A DNA stretch of 64,000 nucleotides from Variovorax sp. J22P240 (GTDB lineage: Bacteria; Pseudomonadota; Gammaproteobacteria; Burkholderiales; Burkholderiaceae_C), in the NCBI RefSeq assembly GCF_030316855.1, contig NZ_JASZYR010000022.1, positions 1-64,000 on the forward strand, read 5' to 3'. The position numbers and the translations under genes were made by a program. Positions 9,013-20,778 of the stretch are shown piece by piece. The notes under the pieces are model-generated. The model saw only the letters and a program-made list of their open reading frames with translations. It ran no database searches and was not told the origin of the DNA. Numbering within the stretch: position 1 is the stretch's first letter; every line of letters starts with the position of its first letter.

Positions 9013-9654
9013 ATGCTCAACATCTGGGGGCGCATCAGCTCCATCAACGTTCGCAAGGTGGTGTGGTGCGCGCAGGAACTCGGGCTGGACTTCCAGCGCA
9101 CGGAGGCCGGCGGCAAGTTCGGCGTGGTGCAGACGCCCGAGTACCAGCGGCTGAACCCGAATGCCCTGGTACCGGCCATCGACGACGGCGAGGGCGAGGA
9201 GCGCGTCACGCTCTGGGAATCGAACGTGATCGTGCGCTATCTCTGCGCAAAGCATTCGATGGGCAGGCTCTACCCCGATCTGCTGTCCGAGCGCTTCGAT
9301 GCCGAGCGCTGGATGGACTGGCAGCAGACCACGCTCAACCGGGCCAGTGCCGGCGCATTCAGGCAATGGGTGCGGACGCCGGCGGCGCAGCGCAACCTCG
9401 AAGTCATCGAGCAATCGGTTACCACCACCGAACCGCTGTTCGCGATGCTCGACGCCCATCTCGCCACGCGCACGTTCATGCTGGGCGACAACTTCACGAT
9501 GGCCGACATTCCGGTCGGCTGCGAAGCGCACCGCTGGTTCGGCCTGCCGCAAACTGAATACACCCGGCCCATCTGGCCGAATGTCGAACGCTGGTTTGGC
9601 GATCTGCGCAGCCGCGCGGGCGCGCGCGGCGTGCTCGACCTCGCACTGGAATGA
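9013..9654 (+). CDS. glutathione S-transferase family protein
   Basis: A 213-aa cytosolic GST with an N-terminal thioredoxin-fold domain (INVRKVVWCAQELGL, then NALVPAIDD and LWESNVIVRYLC, the glutathione-binding cis-Pro and ES motif) and an all-helical C-terminal domain (from about 95; FMLGDNFTMADIPVG is the conserved N-capping motif). It probably conjugates or reduces an electrophilic compound using glutathione. Position inside an exporter operon suggests a detoxification role. It overlaps the next start by ATGA. Confidence 0.9.
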   Translation: MLNIWGRISSINVRKVVWCAQELGLDFQRTEAGGKFGVVQTPEYQRLNPNALVPAIDDGEGEERVTLWESNVIVRYLCAKHSMGRLYPDLLSERFDAERWMDWQQTTLNRASAGAFRQWVRTPAAQRNLEVIEQSVTTTEPLFAMLDAHLATRTFMLGDNFTMADIPVGCEAHRWFGLPQTEYTRPIWPNVERWFGDLRSRAGARGVLDLALE

Positions 9655-10565
9655 CGTCGATGACCAACCGCCCCTTCAAGCAAGTCGATGTCTTCACGTC
9701 GACGCCCTACTTCGGCAACCCGCTCGCCGTGGTGCTCGACGGCACCGGCCTCGACGACGCCGAGATGCAGCGATTCGCCAAGTGGACGAATCTTTCCGAA
9801 ACGACCTTTCTGCTGCCGCCCACCGAGCCGACCGCCGACTACCGCGTGCGCATCTTCACGCCCGGCGGCGAACTGCCCTTTGCCGGCCACCCCACGCTGG
9901 GAAGCTGCCACGCCTGGCTGCAGGCCGGCGGCAAGCCGAAGTCAGGCGCCTGCATCGTGCAGCAGTGCGCACAGGGACTGGTGCTGATCCAGCGCGAAGG
10001 CGAACGACTGGTCTTCGCCGCTCCGCCACTGCGGCGCAGCGCGCCGAGCCCCACGCTGCTGGCCAAGGTCGCGGCCGCACTCGGCCTCAAGGCCCAGCAG
10101 ATCACCGCGGCGCAATTGCTCGACAACGGCCCGGTGTGGCTCGGTCTCCTGCTGGAAGACGCCGACACCGTGCTCGCGCTCAAGCCCGACCATCGCATGC
10201 TGCGCGAGTTGGGCCAGAAGGTCGGCGTCGCGGGGATCTGGTCGACGGACGATTCGCCCCCGCTGATCGTTCGCTCGAACCGCGAGGCCCGCGCCTTTGC
10301 GCGCACCGAGGAAGCGCCCGCCGGGATCGAAGTGCGCGTCTTCGCTGCGCCGGTCGGCATCGAGGAAGATCCGGTCACCGGCAGCTTCAACGCCAGCCTC
10401 GCGCAGTGGCTCATCGCCGACGGCCAGATGCCGGAACGCTATGTTGCCGCCCAAGGCCAGACGCTGGGCCGGTCGGGACGCGTGCACGTCACGCGCGATG
10501 CCGACGGGCAGGTCTGGATCGGCGGATCGTCGGTGACCTGCATCGACGGAACGGTGGCGATCTGA
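9651..10565 (+). CDS. PhzF family isomerase-like protein
   Basis: A 304-aa protein of the PhzF/diaminopimelate-epimerase fold. Family hallmarks are FKQVDVFTSTPYFGNPLAVV at the start with the following LSETTFLLPP (catalytic Glu region), RIFTPGGELPFAGHPTLGS, and EEDPVTGSFNASLAQWL near the C-terminus. PhzF isomerises a dihydro-hydroxyanthranilate in phenazine synthesis, but most relatives in genomes lacking phz genes have unknown substrates, and no other phz gene is here. The start at 9651 gives a 4-bp overlap with the GST gene. Confidence 0.9.
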   Translation: MTSMTNRPFKQVDVFTSTPYFGNPLAVVLDGTGLDDAEMQRFAKWTNLSETTFLLPPTEPTADYRVRIFTPGGELPFAGHPTLGSCHAWLQAGGKPKSGACIVQQCAQGLVLIQREGERLVFAAPPLRRSAPSPTLLAKVAAALGLKAQQITAAQLLDNGPVWLGLLLEDADTVLALKPDHRMLRELGQKVGVAGIWSTDDSPPLIVRSNREARAFARTEEAPAGIEVRVFAAPVGIEEDPVTGSFNASLAQWLIADGQMPERYVAAQGQTLGRSGRVHVTRDADGQVWIGGSSVTCIDGTVAI

Positions 10566-10575
10566 GGTCGCTGTC

Positions 10576-11262
10576 ATGAAAGCGCGTCTCGATCACCTCG
10601 TCATCGCAGCCCGCACCCTCGACGAAGGCGTGCGCTGGTGCCAGGCCACCTTCGGCATCGAGCCAGGCCCCGGCGGCGCGCATCCGCTGATGGGCACGCA
10701 CAACCGCCTGATGAAGGTGGCGACCGCGGACTTTCCGCGCGCGTATCTGGAAATCATCGCCATCGATCCGAACGCCCGACCCACCCGGGGGGCCGGCGCC
10801 CATCGCTGGTTCGACCTGGACGACGCCTTGCTGCAAACGGCGCTGGCGCGCGGCGGTCCGCGGCTGGTCCACTTCGTCGCCGAGGTGCCCGATGCCGGAG
10901 CCGCCGTTCAGGCACTGGCCGATGTGCGCATCGATCGCGGCCAGGTGCTCGAGGCATCGCGCGACACGTCGGCCGGCCGACTGTCATGGCAGATCACGGT
11001 GCGCGACGACGGCCAGCGCCTTTTCTACGGTGCGCTGCCGACGCTCATCGAATGGGGTCCGGTGCATCCGACCGACAGCATGGCCGACTCCGGAGTCACG
11101 CTGCGCTCGCTCGATCTTGCCCATCCGCGCAAGGCGGATCTCGAGGTCGCGCTCCGTGCCATCGGCCTGTCGGGCGTGCCGCTGGCAACCGGCGCACCCC
11201 GTCTCCGCGCGGTGTTCGACACGCCGCGCGGCACCGTCACACTCGAATCCGGAGGAATCTGA
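10576..11262 (+). CDS. VOC family protein (glyoxalase-like domain)
   Basis: A 228-aa protein beginning KARLDHLVIAARTLDEGVRWC, the opening beta-alpha unit of a glyoxalase-like domain (His in DHLVIAA as likely metal ligand). A short N-terminal metal-binding module and a longer C-terminal VOC half give the paired beta-alpha-beta-beta-beta fold. Function could be isomerase, dioxygenase or resistance protein; it cannot be assigned. It sits 10 bp after the PhzF gene and 2 bp before the third LysE gene. Confidence 0.82.
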   Translation: MKARLDHLVIAARTLDEGVRWCQATFGIEPGPGGAHPLMGTHNRLMKVATADFPRAYLEIIAIDPNARPTRGAGAHRWFDLDDALLQTALARGGPRLVHFVAEVPDAGAAVQALADVRIDRGQVLEASRDTSAGRLSWQITVRDDGQRLFYGALPTLIEWGPVHPTDSMADSGVTLRSLDLAHPRKADLEVALRAIGLSGVPLATGAPRLRAVFDTPRGTVTLESGGI

Positions 11263-11264
11263 AC

Positions 11265-11897
11265 ATGCTGAGCGCCACCGAACTCGCCTGGTTCTCGCTT
11301 GCGGCACTGGTGCTCGTGCTGACACCTGGCCCGAACATGATCTATTGCGTGTCGCGCACGCTGTGCCAGGGCCGCGCGGCCGGACTGATCTCGCTGTCGG
11401 GCGTGCTCCTGGGTTTCGTGGTGCACCTGATGGCGGCGGCGCTCGGGCTGACGGCGCTGCTGGCCGCGGTGCCCTTCGCATTCGATGCGATCCGCCTGGC
11501 CGGCGCGGCGTATCTGCTCTGGCTCGCCTGGCAGGCGGTAAAGCCCAACGGCACTGCGCCTTTCGAAGCGCGGCTGTTGCCAGACGACCCGCCGGCCAAG
11601 CTCTTCAGCATGGGCTTCCTCACCAACCTGCTGAATCCCAAGGTGGCGATGTTCTACCTGTCCTTCTTCCCGCAGTTCCTCCATCCGGAACGCGGCTCCG
11701 TGCTGCTGCAGAGCCTCGCGCTGGGGGCCGTGCAGATCGGCGTGAGCGGCGCCGTCAACGCGATGCTCGTGCTGACCGCGGCGAGCATCACGGCCTTTCT
11801 CTCGCAGAGCGAGGGCTGGCTGCGCGCGCAACGCTACGTGATGGGCAGCGTGCTCGCGGGACTGGCCGTTCGCATCGCGATGACCGATCGCAAGTAG
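11265..11897 (+). CDS. LysE/RhtB family translocator (third of three)
   Basis: A 210-aa exporter starting at ATG 11265, preceded by GGAGG at 11251-11255. The family signature LTPGPNMIYCVSRTLCQG is at about residues 21-38 and the central element FLTNLLNPKVAMFYLSFFPQF is complete. It ends the eight-gene operon; only one base separates its stop from the stop of the convergent autotransporter gene, and no hairpin terminator is visible between them. Confidence 0.88.
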   Translation: MLSATELAWFSLAALVLVLTPGPNMIYCVSRTLCQGRAAGLISLSGVLLGFVVHLMAAALGLTALLAAVPFAFDAIRLAGAAYLLWLAWQAVKPNGTAPFEARLLPDDPPAKLFSMGFLTNLLNPKVAMFYLSFFPQFLHPERGSVLLQSLALGAVQIGVSGAVNAMLVLTAASITAFLSQSEGWLRAQRYVMGSVLAGLAVRIAMTDRK

Positions 11898-11898
11898 C

Positions 11899-15018
<3,120 letters not shown>

Positions 15019-15243
15019 GCTCCTGCGGTCCTTTTTTGGGCTCCATGCCGGACGTATATGTGCGCGGCGCGCAACATCTTGCGTCAACTAAAGTGTTCAT
15101 TCTTACATATTGAGAACTTTATGGCTCATGCTCTTACACTTCTGTTGCCCGTGCCGCACGCAACGGCAAATTTGCTACGAAATCGATAGCACCCGTCGCC
15201 GCCGCGACGGACCCAAGCCAAGTCCGTTGGCAGAATCCCGCGC

Positions 15244-15918
15244 ATGGGAACCCTCTATCTTGTGCGCCACGGCCAAGCCAGCTTCGGCGCGGCCGACTAC
15301 GACAACCTCAGCGAACTAGGCCGCAAGCAGTCCGTGCGGCTCGGCGAGTACTGGCGTGAACGCGGGATGACCTTCGACGCGGTCATCACCGGCACCCTGA
15401 AGCGGCACCGGCAAACCTGGGAGGGAATCGCCGAAGGACTGGGCCTGCAGCGCGACGATGTCCTGCCCTGGCCCGGCCTCAACGAATACGACAGCGAGGC
15501 CGTGATCGCGACCATCCACCCCGAGAAATTGCAGAAGCCGGACACGCCGGAGATGTACCGCCATCACTTCCGGCTGCTGCGCGACGGCCTCGGCGCCTGG
15601 ATGCAAGGCCGCACGGAACCCCGGGGCATGCCCAGCTACGTCGATTTCCTGGCCGGCGTGACCACTGCGCTCGACCACGTGCGCGACAAGCACCACGGCG
15701 CGAAAGTGCTGGTGGTGTCGAGCGGCGGACCGATCAGCACCGCGGTCGGGCATGTGCTGGGCACCCGTCCCGAAACCACAATCGAATTGAACCTTCGCAT
15801 CCGCAACACCGCGGTCACGGAATTCGCGTTCACGCCCAAGCGCCACATGCTTGTGACCTACAACACGCTGCCGCACCTGGACGGGCCGGCGTACGAGGGC
15901 TGGGTCACCTATTCCTGA
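15244..15918 (+). CDS. histidine phosphatase family protein
   Basis: A 224-aa phosphoglycerate-mutase-like protein. The catalytic RHG motif is at residues 8-10 (LYLVRHGQASFG), with H9 as the phospho-acceptor, and GTLKRHRQTW supplies the second conserved Arg. The late conserved His is in VVSSGGPIST rather than the usual SHGG, so the fourth pocket residue appears changed. Probably a cytosolic phosphatase of unknown substrate. Its last 10 bp overlap the 3' end of the convergent cutA gene. Confidence 0.82.
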   Translation: MGTLYLVRHGQASFGAADYDNLSELGRKQSVRLGEYWRERGMTFDAVITGTLKRHRQTWEGIAEGLGLQRDDVLPWPGLNEYDSEAVIATIHPEKLQKPDTPEMYRHHFRLLRDGLGAWMQGRTEPRGMPSYVDFLAGVTTALDHVRDKHHGAKVLVVSSGGPISTAVGHVLGTRPETTIELNLRIRNTAVTEFAFTPKRHMLVTYNTLPHLDGPAYEGWVTYS

Positions 15919-16241
15919 GCGGGCGGCGCACTGCCCGCCGCGAGCCAGTGCAAGTAGTCGGCCGAGCCGGCCGTGATCGGCACCTGCACGATCTCCGGCG
16001 TCTGGTAGCTGTGCCGCTCGCGAATGAAGGCTTCCAGCACCGCGTAGCGTGCAGCGAGCGTCTTGATGTGAAGCACCCACTCGGGCTCACGGCGCAGTTC
16101 GCCCTGCCAGGCATAGACGCTGCGCACGCGCTGAATCTGCACGCAAGCACCCAGTTGCGCCTCGACGATGGCGGTCGCCAGAGCCTCGGCTTCGTCCTCG
16201 GTGCCGATGCTGGTCATCACGATGCAGGCAATGGGGTTCAT
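15909..16241 (-). CDS. cutA: divalent-cation tolerance protein CutA
   Basis: A 110-aa protein (start at 16241, MNPIACIVMTSIGTEDEAEA) with the CutA1 pattern: LATAIVEAQLGACVQI, then RVRSVYAWQGELRREPEWVLHIKT split by the conserved YxWxG element, and HSYQTPEIVQVPITAGSADYLHW. CutA forms very stable trimers and is linked to copper tolerance in E. coli, though its biochemical role is unsettled. Length matches the family. It heads the 3' end of a leftward group with the genes at 16258 and 16621. Confidence 0.9.
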   Translation of the reverse strand: MNPIACIVMTSIGTEDEAEALATAIVEAQLGACVQIQRVRSVYAWQGELRREPEWVLHIKTLAARYAVLEAFIRERHSYQTPEIVQVPITAGSADYLHWLAAGSAPPAQE

Positions 16242-16257
16242 GCGCACCTCCGGAGAA

Positions 16258-16599
16258 TCAGGCTTGCCATACGCCGTAACCGGCCTCGCGCAGCGCAATA
16301 CCCAGTTCGACTTCCATGTCCCGCGCAGCCTCGTACGGCATGGGGTTGTACATCGCATAGAGAGCCGGCAACAGGCGCAGGCCGTAGTCGCGCACAAAGC
16401 CGTTGGCCTGAATGCCGGCCTTGTGCTTGTCGAAGCGCACGTCCGGGTCCAGTCCGGTCATGCCGACGTAGACGAATGGCATGCCCAGGCGGTAGTCAGG
16501 ATTGGCCCGCCGGAAGCGCGCCACGTTCCAGACGCGGTCGTCCAGCTCGACCACGTACACATAGTGATGGTGACGGCTGCGCGTCTTGCGAACCGGCAT
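16258..16599 (-). CDS. small GIY-YIG-like conserved protein
   Basis: A 113-aa protein with HHYVYVVELDD followed about 30 residues later by PFVYVGMTGLDPDVRFDKHK. The paired YVYVVEL and VYVGMT strands plus the Arg in DVRFDKH resemble the first half of a GIY-YIG nuclease domain, and the Glu in DMEVELG could be the metal-binding residue. No other domain is present. Activity is unproven; it may be a single-domain nuclease or a degenerate relative. It lies 16 bp upstream of cutA in the same direction. Confidence 0.6.
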   Translation of the reverse strand: MPVRKTRSRHHHYVYVVELDDRVWNVARFRRANPDYRLGMPFVYVGMTGLDPDVRFDKHKAGIQANGFVRDYGLRLLPALYAMYNPMPYEAARDMEVELGIALREAGYGVWQA

Positions 16600-16620
16600 C
16601 CGGAACGCTGCCTGCCGATC

Positions 16621-16866
16621 TCACTTGCGCTTGATCAGCCCGTAGATGAAAAGCAGCACGATCGCGCCGACCACCGACGCGATGAATCCCGCCCCCTGGC
16701 CTGCCGTGTACCAGCCCATGGCCTGCCCGAGGTAGGTCGCGATGAGCGAACCGGCAATGCCGATCAGCGTGGTCACGATGAACCCGGCCGAGTCATCGCC
16801 GGGTTTGATGGCGCGCGCCACGAGGCCCGCAACGAAGCCAATCAGAATGGTCCAGACGATGCTCAT
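16621..16866 (-). CDS. GlsB/YeaQ/YmgE family stress-response membrane protein
   Basis: An 81-aa, very hydrophobic protein with three predicted membrane segments: WTILIGFVAGLVARAIKPG, GFIVTTLIGIAGSLIATYLG and GAGFIASVVGAIVLLFIYGL. The ARxIKPG motif and Gly-rich helices define the transglycosylase-associated (GlsB/YeaQ) family. Members are induced by envelope or acid stress; no enzymatic activity is known. Start at 16866 has AGGGAACC upstream. Confidence 0.88.
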   Translation of the reverse strand: MSIVWTILIGFVAGLVARAIKPGDDSAGFIVTTLIGIAGSLIATYLGQAMGWYTAGQGAGFIASVVGAIVLLFIYGLIKRK

Positions 16867-16990
16867 AGGTTCCCTTTGTATTTGGTTGTGATCGAGGCGC
16901 GATTTTCATGATAGCGGAGCCCGCCTGCGCGCAGGCCGCTCCTGCTCCCGTCCTACACACATTTAGAAGCGCCCACGCTATACCAGCACC

Positions 16991-17620
16991 ATGCTGGAAA
17001 AGCTCCCTGACGCCATCGGCCACGCGTTGCACGACGTGCGCGCGGGCCTGGACGAAATCGCATTCAACACGCTGGGCCTGCGCGAAGGAATGGCTTCCAT
17101 CACGGTCGCCAGCCTGGCCTTTGCCGATCACGCGCCAATACCGCCGCGCTACACGGCCGACGGCGAAGGGGTATCGCCGCCCGTGCAGTGGATCGGCGTG
17201 CCGCCCGGCGCCGCCTCGCTGGTGTTGATGGTGGAGGACGCTGATTCGCCGACGCCGCACCCGATGGTGCATGCGATCGCTGTCGACCTGCCCGCGGCAG
17301 ACGGCAGTCTGCAGGAAGGGGCGCTTCCAAGCGCCGACCACGAAGGGATTGGGCTCCATGCGGGCCGCAATTCCTTTCTCCAGTCGGCCTGGATGCCACC
17401 GGATCCGCCGCCGGGCCACGGCGTGCACCGCTACGCGTTCCAGGTTTTCGCGCTGGGCACGGCGCACGAGTTCTCTGCAACGCCGGGACGCGACGAGGTG
17501 TTCGACGCACTGAAGGCGCACGCCATTGCGAGCGGCTTGCTGATCGGCACGTGCGAGCGGCCGGACGGTTCGATCAAGATCGAAGAAGCCGCACCTTCGG
17601 GTCCGTTGATCGCGGGCTGA
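16991..17620 (+). CDS. YbhB/YbcL family PEBP-like protein
   Basis: A 209-aa phosphatidylethanolamine-binding protein-like (Raf kinase inhibitor-like) protein. Core motifs are DGEGVSPPVQWIGVPPGAAS, LVLMVEDADSPTPHPMVHAI and GHGVHRYAFQVFALG, which form the ligand pocket. Bacterial members are cytosolic or periplasmic; no signal peptide is visible here. An N-terminal extension of about 30 residues precedes the domain. Physiological role unknown. Confidence 0.87.
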   Translation: MLEKLPDAIGHALHDVRAGLDEIAFNTLGLREGMASITVASLAFADHAPIPPRYTADGEGVSPPVQWIGVPPGAASLVLMVEDADSPTPHPMVHAIAVDLPAADGSLQEGALPSADHEGIGLHAGRNSFLQSAWMPPDPPPGHGVHRYAFQVFALGTAHEFSATPGRDEVFDALKAHAIASGLLIGTCERPDGSIKIEEAAPSGPLIAG

Positions 17621-17633
17621 ACTGCGTGGCCTG

Positions 17634-18461
17634 TCAGCGTGGCGGCTGCAAGGGGTCCGTGTGGGCCGTGCTCAGCGGCAGCCGCGAAACCTCGGCGAGC
17701 AATGCCGCCAATTGCACGGCGGCGGCATTGACCAGCGCATGCCCCTTTTCCGCCGTGGCCGCGGCGGCGTTGCCTGCGGCGCCATCGGGGTTGTAGTCCT
17801 CCATCGCCCAGCCGAGCTTGGCGCTTCGGCCGTTGCCGAGGATGGCGTAGTCGGCGGCACGCTGGCGCGAGGTCGACCCGAAGTCACGCGCGGCGTCCAT
17901 CGTCACCTGGTCCGGCGCGAGCGCCAGCATCATCGAGGTTTCCATGTCGCCCGCGTGCACGCCGAACCGATGCTCGTCGGCGCTGAACTGTGCGCCCGCA
18001 TCGCCGAGCGGCAGGTTGAACCAACTCACGCTGTAGACGATCAGGCCGTGCGTCGCGCGCAACTCGCGCGCGACGATGTCCATGGCGCCGGTGTGTCCGC
18101 CGTGCGCATTGAAGAGCACGAGCTTTCTCACGCCCGAGCGCGCCACGCCTGCCCCGATCTCGCTCCAGAGGCGGATCAGGGTCTCGGACGAAAGGGTCAA
18201 GGTGCCGGGAAAGCGCACGTGCTCCGGGCTCAGGCCGATCTGCTGCGTGGGCAGGAAGAGCACAGGCAACTCCGCGGGCAGAAACGGCAGCGCGGCGGCC
18301 ACGATGCCATCGGCCAGGGTCGAATCCACGTTGAGGGGCAGATGCGGACCATGCTGCTCAGTGGCGCCGAGCGGCAGCACCGCAACCGTCGTCGCCGGAT
18401 CGAGCGCACCGAAATCGCGCGTCGTGAGTTGAGACCAGAAGCGGCTGGCATGAGCTGTCAT
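17634..18461 (-). CDS. creatininase family amidohydrolase
   Basis: A 275-aa protein with the creatininase-fold metal-binding motifs: LPLGATEQHGPHLPLNVDS near residue 30-48 (Glu and His ligands, Asp second ligand), and VLFNAHGGHTGAMD around 110-123. The family hydrolyses cyclic amides such as creatinine or formyl-APy intermediates, or takes part in cofactor maturation (MftE), so the substrate here is open. It is 45 bp downstream of the PQQ-type dehydrogenase gene on the same strand. Confidence 0.85.
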   Translation of the reverse strand: MTAHASRFWSQLTTRDFGALDPATTVAVLPLGATEQHGPHLPLNVDSTLADGIVAAALPFLPAELPVLFLPTQQIGLSPEHVRFPGTLTLSSETLIRLWSEIGAGVARSGVRKLVLFNAHGGHTGAMDIVARELRATHGLIVYSVSWFNLPLGDAGAQFSADEHRFGVHAGDMETSMMLALAPDQVTMDAARDFGSTSRQRAADYAILGNGRSAKLGWAMEDYNPDGAAGNAAAATAEKGHALVNAAAVQLAALLAEVSRLPLSTAHTDPLQPPR

Positions 18462-18506
18462 GCGGCGATCTTAGTGGTCCGAGCAGATCACGGGTTCTGA
18501 CCACGG

Positions 18507-19847
18507 TCACTTTCTCTTGACGCGCCAGACGGTGTTGCCGACATCGTCCGCAACCAGCAGAGCGCCGCTCTTGTCGAGCGCTACGCCGACGGGGCGGCCT
18601 TGCGCCTTCTCGTCGGCATCGAGGAAGCCGGTGAGGAAGTCGACCGGGGCCCCACTCGGCCGGCCGCCGATGAAAGGGACGAACACGACCTTGTAGCCCG
18701 ACAGCGGCTTGCGGTTCCACGAGCCGTGTTGGCCGACGAAGACGCCGCTCGCGAATTCGGCCGGCATGCCCCGAGAGTTGGAGAAGACCATGCCCAGCGG
18801 CGCCACGTGGGAGCCGAGCGCGTAGTCGGGCACGACGGCCTTGGCCACCATGTCCGGCCGCTGGGGATTGACGCGCGCATCGACATGGCCGCCGTAGTAG
18901 CTCCAGGGCCAGCCGTAGAAGGCGCCCTCCTTCACGGAGGTGAGGTAGTCGGGCACGAGATCGCTGCCGATCTCGTCGCGTTCGTTCACGACCGTCCAGA
19001 GCACGTTGGTGTCGGGCTCCCAGCCCATGCCGTTGGGATTGCGAAGACCGCCGGCAAAGAGCCTTCTCTCGCCGCTGGCCACGTCGACTTCCCAGATCGA
19101 TGCGCGCCCCTCTTCCGCCGCGAGGCCGTTCTCGCCCACGTTGCTGTTGGAGCCGACCGTCACGTAGAGCATGGTGCCCTCGCGATTGGCGACGACGTTC
19201 TTGGTCCAATGGTGGTTGACGCCGGCGGGCAGGTCGGTCACTTTGGCGGGCGAGGCGGTGATCGAAGTCTGGCCCGCCACATAAGGCACCTTGACCAGGG
19301 CGTCCGCATTGGCGATGAACAGCTCGTTGCCGACCAGCACGACGCCAAAGGGCGAATTCAGGTTCTGCATGAACTGCTGGCGCACTTCGGCGACGCCGTC
19401 GCCGTCGGCATCGCGCAGCAAGGTGATGCGGTTGGGGCTCGGCACCTGGGCGCCGGCGCGCTTCATGACGGAGCCCATCACCATCGAGCGGGCCCGCGCG
19501 TAGAGGCCGTCGCCGCCGTCCTTGGCGCCTTCCGGCTTGGGCGGCTTGTTGCTCTCGACGACCAGCACGTCGCCGTTGGGCAGGACGTACACCCAGCGCG
19601 GATGGTCCAGCCCCCGCGCCAGCGCCGTCACGGTGAAGCCCTCGGGCGCATTCGGCCCCGCGGTGTCGGTCCAGCCAACGGCGGGCGCGATGTTCACCGT
19701 GGGAATCAGGGTCTTGTTGGGCGCAGGCAGTTGCGGCGTGGGGCCGATGCCGGCCTCCGGCGGCAGCCGGGCAGTCTCCCCGCAGGCGGCCATCAGCACG
19801 GCGGCGGTCAACGAAGCGCAGCGCAGGATGCGGATGGCGGGTGTCAT
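18507..19847 (-). CDS. PQQ-dependent sugar dehydrogenase-like lipoprotein (sorbosone dehydrogenase family)
   Basis: A 446-aa exported protein. The N-terminus ends in a lipobox (VLMAACGETA), followed by a six-bladed propeller typical of soluble glucose/sorbosone dehydrogenases: DHPRWVYVLPNGDVLVVESN, HHWTKNVVANREGTMLYVTVGSNSN, GGLRNPNGMGWEP and HGSWNRKPLSGYKVVFVPF. These oxidise aldoses or sorbosone using PQQ, though many relatives lack proven activity. No PQQ synthesis genes are in this window. The final blade motif ALLVADDVGNTVWRVKRK ends the protein. Confidence 0.85.
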   Translation of the reverse strand: MTPAIRILRCASLTAAVLMAACGETARLPPEAGIGPTPQLPAPNKTLIPTVNIAPAVGWTDTAGPNAPEGFTVTALARGLDHPRWVYVLPNGDVLVVESNKPPKPEGAKDGGDGLYARARSMVMGSVMKRAGAQVPSPNRITLLRDADGDGVAEVRQQFMQNLNSPFGVVLVGNELFIANADALVKVPYVAGQTSITASPAKVTDLPAGVNHHWTKNVVANREGTMLYVTVGSNSNVGENGLAAEEGRASIWEVDVASGERRLFAGGLRNPNGMGWEPDTNVLWTVVNERDEIGSDLVPDYLTSVKEGAFYGWPWSYYGGHVDARVNPQRPDMVAKAVVPDYALGSHVAPLGMVFSNSRGMPAEFASGVFVGQHGSWNRKPLSGYKVVFVPFIGGRPSGAPVDFLTGFLDADEKAQGRPVGVALDKSGALLVADDVGNTVWRVKRK

Positions 19848-19985
19848 GGTCCAAGTCCTTCAATGGCTGGGGCGGGGGGATCGCGTCTTTCCCGATGATC
19901 GGGTCGCAGCGGGTGGCGGCTGTCGGCTGTGGGCGCTTTCTGGCGTGGGCGCACCCCGGTGTGGCGTCGCCGCTACCATCGGGCG

Positions 19986-20732
19986 ATGACCGACGACCTG
20001 TTCCGTTCCGACGCCTACCTGCGCGAGTGCGAAGCCCGCTTCGTGCGCATCCACGAGGACGGCATCGTGCTCGACCGCACCGTGTTCTACCCGCTGGGAG
20101 GCGGGCAGGCCGGGGACAGCGGCCGGCTGGCGCTCCCCGACGGGCGTGAAATTGCCATTGCAGACACCCGCAAGGCCAAGGATGCCGAGGGCAGGCCGAC
20201 CGACGAGATCCTTCATGTCCCGGCGCCCGAGCAAGCCCCCCTGCTGAGTGCTCTGAAGCCGGGAGACACGGTGACCGCGCGCATCGACTGGGAGCGCCGC
20301 CACAAGCTGATGCGTTTCCACACGGCCACGCACCTGCTGTGCCACCTGGTTCCGCAACCGGTCAACGGCTGTTCGATCACGCCCGACTACGCGCGGCTCG
20401 ACTTCCACATGACCGAACCGCTCGACAAGGAGGCTCTCACCGCCGGCCTGATCCGCCTGGTGGAGGCTGGCCATCCGCTGGTCGTGGGCGCCATCACCGA
20501 TGCCGAACTGGACGCCAACCCGGCGCTGGTCAAGAGCATGAGCGTGCAGCCGCCGCGCGGCACGGGCACGGTGCGGACGATTCGCATCGGCAGCGAGGCC
20601 GAATCGATCGATTTCCAGCCCTGCGGCGGCACGCACGTGGCGAATACGCGCGAAATCGGCACGGTCGTAGTGACCAAGATCGAGAAGAAGAGCGCCAACA
20701 GCCGCCGCGTGGTGCTTGGGTGGGCGGTGTGA
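19986..20732 (+). CDS. alanyl-tRNA editing protein AlaX-like
   Basis: A 248-aa freestanding trans-editing domain that deacylates mischarged Ser- or Gly-tRNA(Ala). It has the zinc site of the AlaRS editing domain: HTATHLLCHLV (HxxxH) and CGGTHVANTREIG (C and H). The N-terminal beta-barrel part includes the conserved TVFYPLGGGQAGDSG. The start at 19986 removes 19 non-conserved codons. No AlaRS catalytic domain is attached. It runs into the DsbD gene 46 bp downstream. Confidence 0.9.
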   Translation: MTDDLFRSDAYLRECEARFVRIHEDGIVLDRTVFYPLGGGQAGDSGRLALPDGREIAIADTRKAKDAEGRPTDEILHVPAPEQAPLLSALKPGDTVTARIDWERRHKLMRFHTATHLLCHLVPQPVNGCSITPDYARLDFHMTEPLDKEALTAGLIRLVEAGHPLVVGAITDAELDANPALVKSMSVQPPRGTGTVRTIRIGSEAESIDFQPCGGTHVANTREIGTVVVTKIEKKSANSRRVVLGWAV

Positions 20733-20778
20733 GCGCAGGCCGGAACTTCACCCGACCGACCCGCTCCGACTGAACGGC

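Noticed and set aside
9651..10565. Phenazine biosynthesis locus
   Set aside because: Only a PhzF-like isomerase is present; no phzA-E or phzG genes in the window.
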